Assembly: GCF_014211915.1 (NCBI RefSeq)
Contig: NZ_CP060041.1
Location: 558,001-622,000, forward strand
Length of the DNA: 64,000 nt
Source: Burkholderia cenocepacia
GTDB taxonomy: Bacteria > Pseudomonadota > Gammaproteobacteria > Burkholderiales > Burkholderiaceae
Direction of reading: 5' to 3'
A program made the translations under genes and the position numbers. Positions within the stretch are counted from its first letter, which is position 1. Every line of letters starts with the position of its first letter. Shown in pieces: positions 54,932-63,947 of this stretch. The notes under the pieces were generated by a model that worked only from the letters and a program-made list of their open reading frames with translations, did no database searches and was not told the origin of the DNA.

Positions 54932-55387
54932 ATGAGCACCATCGCTTTTCATCCTTCGGGCGTCGCCCATCCGCGTCAGGCCGAATTCACGATTCTCGAG
55001 CAGCTGCTGGCGGTTCGCGTCCGGTCGGGCGCCGATCTTGCCGAGCTGGCGAGCGCGCGCGTCGACGTGTCGGTGATCGACCGGCTGTCGGAGCGCGGGC
55101 TGAAATCGGACGAGCTGGCCTTCATCATTCCACGCCGCACGCTGAGCCATCGCCGCCAGGCGCACGAACGCCTGTCGCCGGAAGAGTCGGACAAGGCGAT
55201 TCGCCTCGCCCGCATCGTCGCGCAGGCCACGGCCACCTTCGGCGATCAGGACGAGGCGATGGCGTGGCTGCGCAACGGGCTCCAGCGCTTCGGCGGCCGC
55301 ACGTCGCTCGACATGGCGAGCACCGAGCATGGCGCGCGGCTCGTCGAAGAAGCCCTTACGCAGATCGACGAGGGGTACTTCGCTTGA
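54932..55387 (+). CDS. Xre/MbcA/ParS-type antitoxin (DUF2384)
   Basis: A 151-residue antitoxin of the RES-partner group: an N-terminal Xre-like DNA-binding part with LSERGLKSDELAFIIPRRTLSHRR, and a C-terminal toxin-binding DUF2384 domain with ATFGDQDEAMAWLRNGLQRFGGRTSLDMASTEHGARLVEEAL. It starts at ATG 54932 after GGAGAGAGG. Its stop overlaps the start of the RES toxin gene. It should neutralise the toxin and repress the operon. Confidence 0.9.
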   Translation: MSTIAFHPSGVAHPRQAEFTILEQLLAVRVRSGADLAELASARVDVSVIDRLSERGLKSDELAFIIPRRTLSHRRQAHERLSPEESDKAIRLARIVAQATATFGDQDEAMAWLRNGLQRFGGRTSLDMASTEHGARLVEEALTQIDEGYFA

Positions 55388-55863
55388 CGACGCTGTGGCG
55401 GATCAGCAATTACGCCGATCTGAGAGGCATCGGCGGGTTGCGGGCCGGCGGGCGCTGGCATTTCGCCGGGCAGCCCGTCGTGTATCTCGCCGAGCATCCG
55501 GCGCTCGCGTTGCTCGAGACGCTCGTGCATTTCGAAATCGCCACCGTCGCGCAATTGCCGAGCGGATATCAGTTGCTGCGTATCGAGGTGCCCGAGTCGG
55601 TGGATGTCGCCGAAATCGCGGAAGGCGATGCGCCGGACGACTGGCGCACGAACGTCGACTGGACCCGCAGCGCCGGCACCGAGTGGCTGCACACGCAGCC
55701 GAGCGCGCTGCTGCGCGTGCCGAGCGTCGTCGTGCCGCACGCGCACAACTTCCTGTTGAATCCGCTGCATCCGGCCGCGTCCGAGATCCACATCGCGGAA
55801 GTGATGCAATCGCCGTACGACACGCGGATCTTGCGGCTGGTTCAGTCGAAGCCGGGCGAGTAA
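55384..55863 (+). CDS. RES-domain toxin
   Basis: A 159-residue RES-domain protein: LWRISNYADLRGIGGLRAGGRWHFAGQPVVYLAEHPALALLE and the late NFLLNPLHPAASEIHIAE are the family hallmarks. RES toxins degrade NAD+ and arrest growth. I call a TTG start at 55384 that overlaps the antitoxin stop (TTGA), which fits coupled translation and the normal length. No earlier ATG gives a better fit. Confidence 0.88.
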   Translation: MTTLWRISNYADLRGIGGLRAGGRWHFAGQPVVYLAEHPALALLETLVHFEIATVAQLPSGYQLLRIEVPESVDVAEIAEGDAPDDWRTNVDWTRSAGTEWLHTQPSALLRVPSVVVPHAHNFLLNPLHPAASEIHIAEVMQSPYDTRILRLVQSKPGE

Positions 55864-55910
55864 CGAACCGGAACGAGCACGATGCGCGCAGGGCGGCGCG
55901 CGACGCGCGA

Positions 55911-56846
55911 TCAATGCTCGTGGGCAGCGCGATCGGCGGCCGCGTCGGGCGGCAGTGTCTGCCGAATGCGCGTGATCGTCCGCATGCTGGCCAGGCCGAG
56001 CATCGCCGTGACGTCGGCATGCGCGTGGCCGGCGAGCAACTGGCGGCGCGCATACGTATTGCGCAGTACGCGCGGGCTCATGTCCGCTGCGCGAAAGCCG
56101 ATCGCGTTCAGCGCGTCACGTACCACGAGCAGCAGGAACATGTCGTTCATTGCGCCTCCGCGCGGCGCGGGAAACAGCAGCGCCGACGGCGGCACGTGGG
56201 TCGAGCGCGCACGCCATGCGGCGAGCGGCGCTATCGCGAACGTGGCGAGCTCGATCCGGCGCGCCGGCCGCGCGCGATCGCGCGGCACGGACAACACCGG
56301 CGGTCGCGCGTCGAGCTCGGCGGCATCGGCGGTCGCCGCGCGAATTTCGGCCGACGTGATACCGCTCGCGAGCAGCAGCGCGACGATCGCGCGATTCCGG
56401 CAGTCGGCCGGCGTATCGTCCGTTCGCGGCTGCACATGGCGCTGCAGCGCCGCGTCGGCATCGGGCGGCAGGTAGCACGGCTCGGGCTCGCCGTCTGGCC
56501 AGGCGAGATCGCGCGTCGATCGGCCGGCCGGATGGATCGTCCGCACGCCGGCGTCGACCAGATGCCGGCCGAGCCGGTCGATCAGCTTCGCATAGCGCAC
56601 GCGCGTCGACGTGCCGGGCGTGCAGGTGCGGTCGAGTTCCGCGAGGAAGGCCGCGACGTGGTCGGGCCCGAACGTGGCGAGCGATACGCGCTGCGCGCTC
56701 AGGTGGCGCAGGAATCGCTCGAACATCGCGACGTGCTGCACGACCGAGCGCGGCGCGAACGGCCGGCGGCCGGCGCCGGTCGCGGCGGTTTCCTGCCAGG
56801 CGCGAAACGCACCGACGGGGTCGTGAATCCAGCGAGCCGTGTCCAT
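55911..56846 (-). CDS. Tyrosine recombinase-like protein, catalytic residues missing
   Basis: A 311-residue phage-integrase-fold protein with an N-terminal SAM-like core-binding domain (about residues 15-115) and a C-terminal catalytic domain. The first Arg region (RNRAIVALLLASGITSAEIRA) and the second Arg in SPRVLRNTYARRQL are there. The usual His of HxLR is Arg, the LGH motif reads LGLAS, and the position of the nucleophilic Tyr is Ile in LGLASMRTITRI. The protein is probably not an active recombinase but may still bind DNA. ATG 56846 begins the family sequence. No attachment-site repeats were seen. Confidence 0.78.
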   Translation of the reverse strand: MDTARWIHDPVGAFRAWQETAATGAGRRPFAPRSVVQHVAMFERFLRHLSAQRVSLATFGPDHVAAFLAELDRTCTPGTSTRVRYAKLIDRLGRHLVDAGVRTIHPAGRSTRDLAWPDGEPEPCYLPPDADAALQRHVQPRTDDTPADCRNRAIVALLLASGITSAEIRAATADAAELDARPPVLSVPRDRARPARRIELATFAIAPLAAWRARSTHVPPSALLFPAPRGGAMNDMFLLLVVRDALNAIGFRAADMSPRVLRNTYARRQLLAGHAHADVTAMLGLASMRTITRIRQTLPPDAAADRAAHEH

Positions 56847-56925
56847 CTCCGCTTTATAGCCGGACGCAGCGACGCCGGCAATCGTCCCGATGTCCGGTCG
56901 GTCGGCGCGCAACGAAGCTAGCTCG

Positions 56926-57438
56926 TCAGTGCGCGGTATGCGTGTCGTCGACGCCGTCGTTGTTCATCGTCAGGTAGACGAGCACGAGCAGCAGCGTGAT
57001 GAAGAACCGGAACGCGTCCGGCACGCCGTTCCATTGCTTCGACATCCACATCCCGAACCATTCGCCGCCGACCGACATGAACGCGACCTGCCACGTCAGG
57101 AAGCCGAGCGTCAGGCCGGCGACCGCATGGCCCTTCGCCGCACGGAATCCCGCATCGCCGGCGCGCCGCGCGCGCAGCAGCCGGGCACCGCCGATCCAGC
57201 ACAGCACGGCCGTCAGCGTTTCCATCGAAATGATGCCGATGTAACCGGCGTGATGAACCCAAGTCGTGCCGATCGCGCGATACATGATTCCGTTGCCGGG
57301 GAAGGTGGTGTCCATCAGGAACACGTGGTGCACGAACGCGAGATTCGTCGCGTAGTCGGTGATGTTGCCGAACGCGACGAGCAACGCGAAAAAGGCCATG
57401 GCCAGCACCATGGCTGCCTTGGAAAGGCGAATGATCAT
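56926..57438 (-). CDS. DUF2165 family membrane protein
   Basis: A 170-residue protein with four hydrophobic segments, matching the DUF2165 family (AFFALLVAFGNITDYATNLAFVHHVFLMDTTFPG region and WQVAFMSVGGEWFGMWMSKQWNG). Two ATGs are adjacent (57441 and 57438); the second has the better distance from GGAG. Function unknown. It is co-oriented with the permease gene but 279 bp away. Confidence 0.85.
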   Translation of the reverse strand: MIIRLSKAAMVLAMAFFALLVAFGNITDYATNLAFVHHVFLMDTTFPGNGIMYRAIGTTWVHHAGYIGIISMETLTAVLCWIGGARLLRARRAGDAGFRAAKGHAVAGLTLGFLTWQVAFMSVGGEWFGMWMSKQWNGVPDAFRFFITLLLVLVYLTMNNDGVDDTHTAH

Positions 57439-57717
57439 CATGGACTCCGAAATGAACGGGCAGGCACGAGCGTGATCGCGCGGCAATGAGCTGGCGTTCA
57501 GGGGCGGTACCTGCGTCAAGTGTGTCCGGCGAGGCCGGTCGAATGGCGTGCGCATGCACGGCGGCGCGGAGATCGGGACTGGAAAACCTGAAGCCGGGGC
57601 GGCGTCGAGGAGACGCGCGCGCCGGCTGGATCGAGTGCCCGCGCCAGAAGGGAGCGGCGATTGTCGGTCGAACCGCAGGCGTCGTCAAGCGGCGGCCGCG
57701 TGGGCGTGCCGCTGCCT

Positions 57718-59073
57718 TTATGCGTCGCGCGAAGGCGCCGCAGTTGCGCCCGCATGCGCTTGACCGCCCAGCCGCGCGAGCGCGGCGAATGCGAGTTGCG
57801 TCGCGATGGCCGCGAGCGTGCCGCCCGCCATGCCGTTGCCGAGCACGATCTGCACGGGTGCGCCGAAATGGCGATACAGGTTCGGCACCAGGATCGGCGC
57901 GAGGCCGACCACCAGTGCGGCCGCGAGCGTGTACTGGTTTGCGCGCGCATGCAGGTCGACGCCCGCGAGCAGCCGGATGCCCATCACGCCGATCATCGCG
58001 AACACGACCAGCGCGGTGCCGCCGACCACCGCGGCCGGAATCGCATACGCGAGCCGCGCGAGCGGCGCGAACAGCGCGATGACGATCAGGATCGCGCCGG
58101 CGGCGGCCGTCACGTAGCGCGATCGTACGCCGGTCGTCTGCACGACGCCGATGTTCTCGGCGCTCGTCACGATCAGCGGCGTGCCGAACAGCGCGCCGGC
58201 CAGCGACGCGAGCGCATCGCCGCGTATCGTCTTCGGCACGTCGCGCGGCAGCGAAATCGACTTGCCGCACATTTCGCCGACGGCGACCGTCTGCGCGGTG
58301 GCCTCGGCCATCGAGATCGCGGTGAAAATCAGCAGCGGCAGCGCAGCCAGCACGTCGAAGCGTGGCATGCCGAACGGCAGCCACACCGGATGCGTGAAGA
58401 GCGGCCCGTGCCACACGTCGGCGAGCGCCGGCATCGCGCCGAGCGCCCAGCCGAGCGTCGCGCCGGCCATCAGCCCGACCAGCACCGCGAGGCGCCCGGC
58501 CGTGCCGCGGAACGCGCCCGCAACGACGACGGTGGCGACGATCGTCGCGAGCGCGAGACCGAGCGCGCGCGGCTGCGCGAAGTCGGCCGAGCCGGACTGA
58601 CCGACGACGATCGTCGCGTAGATCCGGATCAGGTTGATCGACACCAGCAACAGCATCGCGCCGACGACGATACGCGGAAAGAGCCGCAGGCAGCGCGTGA
58701 AGACGGGCAGCAGCACCCAGTAGAACGCGCTGGCGAGCAGCGCCGCCCCGGCCGCGGTCGGCAGGCCCGATTGCGCGGCGATGCCCGCGAACAACATCGT
58801 CGGTGCGCCGCCGGGCACCATCACGAACGGCATGCGCGCGCCGATCGGGCCGGCGCCGAGCGATTGCAGCAGCGTGCCGATGCCGCATGCGAAGAAGGTC
58901 GCGCCGATCAGCTGGACCGTCAGGTCGGCCGGCAGCGCGAGCACCTTCGCGATCAGGAAGACGGCCGTGATCGGCGACGCGGCCATCGACAGCACGTGCT
59001 GCAGCCCGAACAGCGCGAGCTGCCACGCGGGCAGCCGGGCATCGACGGGCGGGGAAATCGGATCGTGCGACAC
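57718..59073 (-). CDS. NCS2-family xanthine/uracil permease
   Basis: A 451-residue nucleobase:cation symporter-2 protein with about 14 hydrophobic segments. The family region around AISMAEATAQTVAVGEMCGKSI and the GTPLIVTSAENIGVVQTTGVRSR signature (the NCS2 motif with the NxGxxxxTG pattern) are clear. The likely substrate is a purine or pyrimidine base. It is in operon with the upstream arylsulfotransferase-like gene (58-bp gap). Confidence 0.88.
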   Translation of the reverse strand: MSHDPISPPVDARLPAWQLALFGLQHVLSMAASPITAVFLIAKVLALPADLTVQLIGATFFACGIGTLLQSLGAGPIGARMPFVMVPGGAPTMLFAGIAAQSGLPTAAGAALLASAFYWVLLPVFTRCLRLFPRIVVGAMLLLVSINLIRIYATIVVGQSGSADFAQPRALGLALATIVATVVVAGAFRGTAGRLAVLVGLMAGATLGWALGAMPALADVWHGPLFTHPVWLPFGMPRFDVLAALPLLIFTAISMAEATAQTVAVGEMCGKSISLPRDVPKTIRGDALASLAGALFGTPLIVTSAENIGVVQTTGVRSRYVTAAAGAILIVIALFAPLARLAYAIPAAVVGGTALVVFAMIGVMGIRLLAGVDLHARANQYTLAAALVVGLAPILVPNLYRHFGAPVQIVLGNGMAGGTLAAIATQLAFAALARLGGQAHAGATAAPSRDA

Positions 59074-59131
59074 GGCAGGCCCCTCGGAAGCGAACGGCGA
59101 CGATGGCCGGAAACCGGCGATGAACGGACGC

Positions 59132-60256
59132 TCAGGTCCGTAGCCAGGGCAACTGGGCGGCGCTGTAGCGGAACGTCTGGAATACGCTGTTCAACTGGCC
59201 GGGGCCGGTCTTGCGCGCCGCTTCGTCCGGGTATTCGGCGAACCACGGGATCACGTATTCCCAGACGACTTCGGCCGCCGGCGTCACTTCGAACAGCCGG
59301 CCCGTCGATGATTCGGTGATGTGCGTGTTGCCGTTCGGCAAGCGCTGCGCGTTGCCCATGAACGGCGTGTAGAACAGGTTCACGACGTCGTCCGCATACG
59401 ACCATACGACGCGCTGCGTCGCCGGATCGATTTCCACGATGCGCGAGAGCACGACGTGCGCACCGTGACGGAAATTGCCGTTGTCGAACGCGAGGATGTG
59501 GCCGTTCGGGAGCGGCACCGGCGCATGCTGGTGCGACACGACGTCGGGCCCGATGTGCAGGTCGACGCGGCCAGTTGCGCGGTTCACGCCGATGATCCCC
59601 GACGTCGTGCGCAGGCTCATCAGCACGCGGCCGTTCGCATCGACCGCGAGACCGTTGACGAGCGGCCAGTGATAGCGGCCGAAGCCTGCCGCGATCGGGA
59701 AATCCTCCGGCCGCAGATGCTCGCGCGCATGCCATTCCCAGACGATCTGGCCGGCGCGGTTCACTTCGCGGATCACGTCCGCATACATCACCTCGTCGTC
59801 GCCGTGCGCGGTGCCGCCCGGCACGCGCCGCGCGAACGCCGCGTCGACCGGTTCGCACGCGGCATACAGCAGGTTGCCGTTCGGCAGCCACTGCGCGTCG
59901 TGGTGATGCGCGGGGTCCTCGTAGCGCCACACCGTTTCGCCCTGCGGCGTGACCTCGTAGAAGTCGCCGCCATGCCACATCGACCACGGCGCGTAGCGCG
60001 AATCGGAACGCGGATGATTGCCGTTGTAGCCGAGGTTGCCGTTCGCGAGGATGACCGCGTGGCGCCCGGGGCGCACGGGCATCTTCCACTGGTGGACGAC
60101 CTCGCCGTCGATGCCGACGAGATAGACGTTGCCGTCGGCCGTTTGCGGCGCGATGAGCGTATAGCCGCCCGCGGACAGCGCGGGATCGTGGGCGATGAGG
60201 CCGACGCCGCGGCGCCGCTGGGTAATCTGGTCGACGGTCGTCACTGCGGTCTCCAT
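59132..60256 (-). CDS. Arylsulfotransferase (ASST) family protein
   Basis: A 374-residue beta-propeller protein with repeated blade motifs of the type LPNGNLLYA, LPNGHILAFDNGN and LPNGNTHITES, each with G-x-x-W/Y strands; this is the bacterial aryl-sulfate sulfotransferase pattern. Classical enzymes of this kind are periplasmic, but this protein has no recognisable signal peptide, so its site of action and activity are uncertain. It is divergent from a LysR gene with 102 bp between and heads an operon with an NCS2 permease. Confidence 0.8.
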   Translation of the reverse strand: METAVTTVDQITQRRRGVGLIAHDPALSAGGYTLIAPQTADGNVYLVGIDGEVVHQWKMPVRPGRHAVILANGNLGYNGNHPRSDSRYAPWSMWHGGDFYEVTPQGETVWRYEDPAHHHDAQWLPNGNLLYAACEPVDAAFARRVPGGTAHGDDEVMYADVIREVNRAGQIVWEWHAREHLRPEDFPIAAGFGRYHWPLVNGLAVDANGRVLMSLRTTSGIIGVNRATGRVDLHIGPDVVSHQHAPVPLPNGHILAFDNGNFRHGAHVVLSRIVEIDPATQRVVWSYADDVVNLFYTPFMGNAQRLPNGNTHITESSTGRLFEVTPAAEVVWEYVIPWFAEYPDEAARKTGPGQLNSVFQTFRYSAAQLPWLRT

Positions 60257-60358
60257 TCGAATCGGATACGGGGATGCAGCGGAATCTAGACGATTCGTCC
60301 GGTCAGTAAAATCGGATTATTCTTGACGCCCTGTTCGAAAAAATCTAACGGCCCCTCC

Positions 60359-61324
60359 ATGCGTTCGATATCGCAGACATTCCGCTGTTTCGACGAGGTC
60401 GCGCGACGCGGCTCGATTCGCAAGGCGGCCGACGCGCTGCATCTCACCGCCGCGGCGGTGCACCAGCAGATCCGCAATCTCGAGGAGCAGGTCGGCGTGC
60501 CGCTGTTCGACCGGCTGCCGCGCGGCATGCAGTTGACGCTCGCCGGTGAGATCGTGATCGCGGCCGTGCGGCGCGGCCAGCGCGATTTCGACAACGCGCT
60601 GACGCAGGTCCAGGACCTGCGCGCGCTGCGGCGCGGTCACGTGAATCTCGCGGTACCGGCATCGACGGCCGAAAAGCTCGTGCCCGACGCGATCCTCGCC
60701 GCGATGCAGCGCTACCCCGGCGTCACGTACAGCGTGCGCTCGGGAAACGGCGAGAGCATCGTGCGCTGGGTCGAGACGGGCGAGGTGGACATCGGTTACG
60801 CGCTGCGCCGGCGCACCGCGCCGGGCGTCGTCGAGGTGCGCGCGTTCGCGCAGCCGCTGGGTGTCGTCACGACGCCCGGCCATCCACTGGCGTCGACGGG
60901 CGGCAAGGTGCGCATGCGCGACTGCTTCGCGCATCCGCTGATCCTGATGACGCCCGACACGGAGCTGCGCGCAATGTTCGACCAGATCGATGCGCGGCAG
61001 CCGCGCGGCGTGCGGCCGATGGTCGAAACCGGGTCGGTGTCGATGGTGCGGCGTCTCGCGGCCGAAGGCGCCGGCGTTGGTTTCCTGATCGCGGAAAACG
61101 TCGCGGACGACGTGGCCGCCGGCCGGCTCGCGTGGACGCCGCTGGCCGATGCGGGCGCGCGCTCGTTCAGTTGCATCTACCAGCGGGCGGACATGAGCGC
61201 GACGGTCGCGATGACGATGTTTCTCGCGCTCTTTTCGGAGGCGATCGACGCGATGGAGCACGGTTTCGCACGCGGCGGCCCGGCGAGCGGCACGCGTCGC
61301 CGGGCGAAAAAGGCAACGACGTGA
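60359..61324 (+). CDS. LysR-family regulator
   Basis: A 321-residue LysR protein with a CbbR-like opening: MRSISQTFRCFDEVARRGSI, then the helix-turn-helix AADALHLTAAAVHQQIRNLEEQVGVPLFDRL, then an effector domain. It is divergent from the sulfotransferase/permease operon, its probable target. ATG 60359 gives the family N-terminus. The C-terminus ends in a Lys/Arg-rich tail. Confidence 0.88.
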   Translation: MRSISQTFRCFDEVARRGSIRKAADALHLTAAAVHQQIRNLEEQVGVPLFDRLPRGMQLTLAGEIVIAAVRRGQRDFDNALTQVQDLRALRRGHVNLAVPASTAEKLVPDAILAAMQRYPGVTYSVRSGNGESIVRWVETGEVDIGYALRRRTAPGVVEVRAFAQPLGVVTTPGHPLASTGGKVRMRDCFAHPLILMTPDTELRAMFDQIDARQPRGVRPMVETGSVSMVRRLAAEGAGVGFLIAENVADDVAAGRLAWTPLADAGARSFSCIYQRADMSATVAMTMFLALFSEAIDAMEHGFARGGPASGTRRRAKKATT

Positions 61325-61547
61325 CGATGCGAGCCGCATGGGCGTCTCGGGATGCGCTGCAATGCAGCAGGCAAACCCGCATGCCGGTTCGGTGACGTCG
61401 CGCACCGGGCGTCCGCCGGCATGCCGTCATTTCCTTATTGCGGGAAAAATTTTGTTCATGGGACTATCGAACGCGTTGCCCGTGCACCGAGGGGGTTGCA
61501 GGCAACGGGATGTCCATCGCAACGATCGACAAGAACATCGGCAGACA

Positions 61548-63533
61548 ATGAACAGAACAGCGATTTTTCCGTATGCGTCCGCGTTGCTCGCGGCTGCCCT
61601 GTTGACCGCCTGCGGCGGCGACGTCGAAAACGAGGCGGCCCGCACGACCGCACCGTCCACCGATGCGAGCTGCCTCGCGGTCGACAACAGCGGCGCGACG
61701 GTCGTGGTGGGCTCGAACCAGCCGGGCGACCCGTCGCTGCCGGAAGCGTCGTCGGGCTATCGCACCGGGATGAAGCCCGTCTATGCGAAAACGTACCTGG
61801 TGGCCACGTCGAACGCGTACGCGAGCGCGGCCGGTTGCGCGGTGCTGAAGAAGGGCGGCACGGCCGCCGACGCGGCGGTCGCCGTGCAGGCCGTGCTCGG
61901 CCTGACCGTCCCCGAGGCGACGGGTCTCGGGTCGGGCGGCGTGCTGCTCTACTACGATGCGCGCGGCAAGACGGTGCAGGCATACGACGGGCGCGAAACC
62001 GCGCCAGCCGCCGCCACCGAGAACTACCTGCGCTACGTCGACGACGCCACCGATCATTCGGCGCCGCTGCCGAACGCGCGCGCGAGCGGCCGCTCGATCG
62101 GCACGATCGGCGTGCCGCGGCTCATCGAGGCGCTGCAACAGGATCACGGTCGCCTGCCGTGGCAGAGCCTGTTCGGCGACGCGATCACGCTGGCGACCAA
62201 CGGTTTCCCGATCGGCGGCCGGCTGGCCGACGCGATCGCGGCGAACGCCGCGAACCTGAAGCGCGACCCCGAAGCCGCCGCGTATTTCCTGAACGCCGAC
62301 GGGTCGCCGAAGACGCTCGGCACCGTACTGAAGAATCCCGCCTACGCACGCACGCTGTCGCTGATGGCGCAGTCGGGCGCGAATGCGCTGTACACCGGGC
62401 AGATCGCGCAGGACATCGTCGCGAAGATCGCGGCGACCAAGGGCGCGGACGGCTCGACGCTCACGCCGGGCAAGACGACCGTCGCCGATCTCGCCGCGTA
62501 TCAGGCGAAGCGCCGCGAACCGGTGTGCACGACCTATCGCAGCTACTGGGTGTGCGGGATGCCGCCGCCGTCGTCGGGCGGTATCGCGGTCGCGTCGGCG
62601 CTCGGCATTCTCGAGAACTTCGACCTGAAGTCGCTGAAGCCGACGGCGATCGATCTCGAAGGCGGCAAGCCGACCGTCGCGGGCGTTCACCTCGTCACCG
62701 AGGCCGAACGGCTCGCGTATGCCGACCGCGACAAGTACGTGGCCGATACCGACTTCGTGCCGCTGCCGGGCGGCACGTGGGACACGTTGCTGAACAAGCC
62801 GTACCTGAAATCGCGCGCGGCGCTGATCGACACGACCAAGAGCATGGGCACCGCGCAGCCCGGCAATCTCGGCGCGGTGCCGCTCGGCGTCGACACGACG
62901 CTGATCGAGCACGGCACGAACCAGTTCACGATCGTGGACGGCGACGGCAACGTGCTGAGCGCGACGACGACGGTCGAGTCGAGCATGGGCTCCTTCCACA
63001 TGACCAACGGCTTCCTGCTGAACAACCAGTTGACCGACTTCTCCGCGAATCCGCTCGACACGTCCGGCAATCCGGTGGCCAACCGGCTGCAGCCGGGCAA
63101 GCGGCCGCGCAGCTCGATGGCGCCGACGATCGTGTTCGGGCAGGCCGCCGACGGTTCGCGCGGCGACTTCGTGATGGCGACCGGTTCGCCGGGCGGCGGC
63201 ACGATTCCGCAATACGTGGTCAAGACGCTGGTCGGCGCGCTCGACTGGGGGCTCGACGCGCAGCAGTCGGCGGGCCTCGTCGACTTCGGCGCGAGCAACA
63301 GCCCGACCACCACGATCGGCGGCGAGCATCCGAACGTCAACGCGGCGAACAACGGCGCGAACGATCCGCTGATCACGGGGCTGCTCGCGCTCGGGCACAA
63401 GGTGTCGACGTCCGCGCAGGCGAGCGGCGTCAACACGGTGATACGCGTGACGGTCGGCCAGTCGCCGGCGTTGCAGGGCGGCACCGATCCGCGTCGCGAA
63501 GGCGTCGTGCTCGGCGATACGTTCCGACCGTAA
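61548..63533 (+). CDS. ggt: Gamma-glutamyltransferase, lipoprotein
   Basis: A 661-residue gamma-glutamyltranspeptidase with a lipoprotein signal (LLTAC, Cys near residue 19) that would anchor it to the membrane. The family start ASAAGCAVLKKGGTAADAAVAVQAVLGL and the GLGSGGVLLYY loop are clear. The processing site with the N-terminal nucleophile Thr is in HGTNQFTIVDGDGNVLSATTTV, and SPGGGTIPQ ends the core. Long insertions and a length above the usual 580 residues are notable. It cleaves gamma-glutamyl bonds of glutathione outside the cytoplasm. The ATG 61548 precedes the signal peptide. Confidence 0.9.
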   Translation: MNRTAIFPYASALLAAALLTACGGDVENEAARTTAPSTDASCLAVDNSGATVVVGSNQPGDPSLPEASSGYRTGMKPVYAKTYLVATSNAYASAAGCAVLKKGGTAADAAVAVQAVLGLTVPEATGLGSGGVLLYYDARGKTVQAYDGRETAPAAATENYLRYVDDATDHSAPLPNARASGRSIGTIGVPRLIEALQQDHGRLPWQSLFGDAITLATNGFPIGGRLADAIAANAANLKRDPEAAAYFLNADGSPKTLGTVLKNPAYARTLSLMAQSGANALYTGQIAQDIVAKIAATKGADGSTLTPGKTTVADLAAYQAKRREPVCTTYRSYWVCGMPPPSSGGIAVASALGILENFDLKSLKPTAIDLEGGKPTVAGVHLVTEAERLAYADRDKYVADTDFVPLPGGTWDTLLNKPYLKSRAALIDTTKSMGTAQPGNLGAVPLGVDTTLIEHGTNQFTIVDGDGNVLSATTTVESSMGSFHMTNGFLLNNQLTDFSANPLDTSGNPVANRLQPGKRPRSSMAPTIVFGQAADGSRGDFVMATGSPGGGTIPQYVVKTLVGALDWGLDAQQSAGLVDFGASNSPTTTIGGEHPNVNAANNGANDPLITGLLALGHKVSTSAQASGVNTVIRVTVGQSPALQGGTDPRREGVVLGDTFRP

Positions 63534-63947
63534 CCGGGCAGCATGCGCACGGCTCCGGTCGCTTGTCGGCGGCGGGGGCCGTGCATCATGACGAGGCCGC
63601 ATCGACGGCCGAGCAAGCCTTATCCCTTCGGAATGCAAACAAAGACGACCGATTTCCCCGATACACGACGATCGGACGAATCGTCGGCGTGAAGCCGTCT
63701 GCCGTACCAGCTCACGGTTCATGCATGCCCGTTGTCAAATACGGCGTTCACCCCGCCGCAAGCCCCCGATTGTCAAACAGTGTGAGTCAATCGTCAGCAT
63801 TTGCAACGGAAGTAACAGTCCCCGCAATTCAATCGTTTTGCCCGGCGGCGCCGCTACATTAGCTTCACCTGCCGCATGTCGCGGTGAGGCATGCGACAAG
63901 CCGCTCGAAGGCGGCCCGCAGCAACAACGTCTTTGGGGAGAATGACC
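63534..63947. other. Intergenic, promoter region of the last gene
   Basis: A 414-bp gap after ggt. Open frames cross it on both strands but do not look coding. The last part (about 63700-63940) is AT-richer in places and should hold the promoter of the gene starting at 63948; a GGGGAG ribosome site is visible at 63935-63940. Confidence 0.4.

Noticed and set aside
55911..56846. Evidence for a genomic island or prophage from the integrase-like gene
   Set aside because: No flanking direct repeats, tRNA gene or phage genes were seen, and the enzyme lacks its catalytic residues.
61464..63722. A 750-codon minus-strand frame opposite ggt
   Set aside because: Arg-rich shadow with no family features; ggt on the plus strand has clear catalytic motifs.
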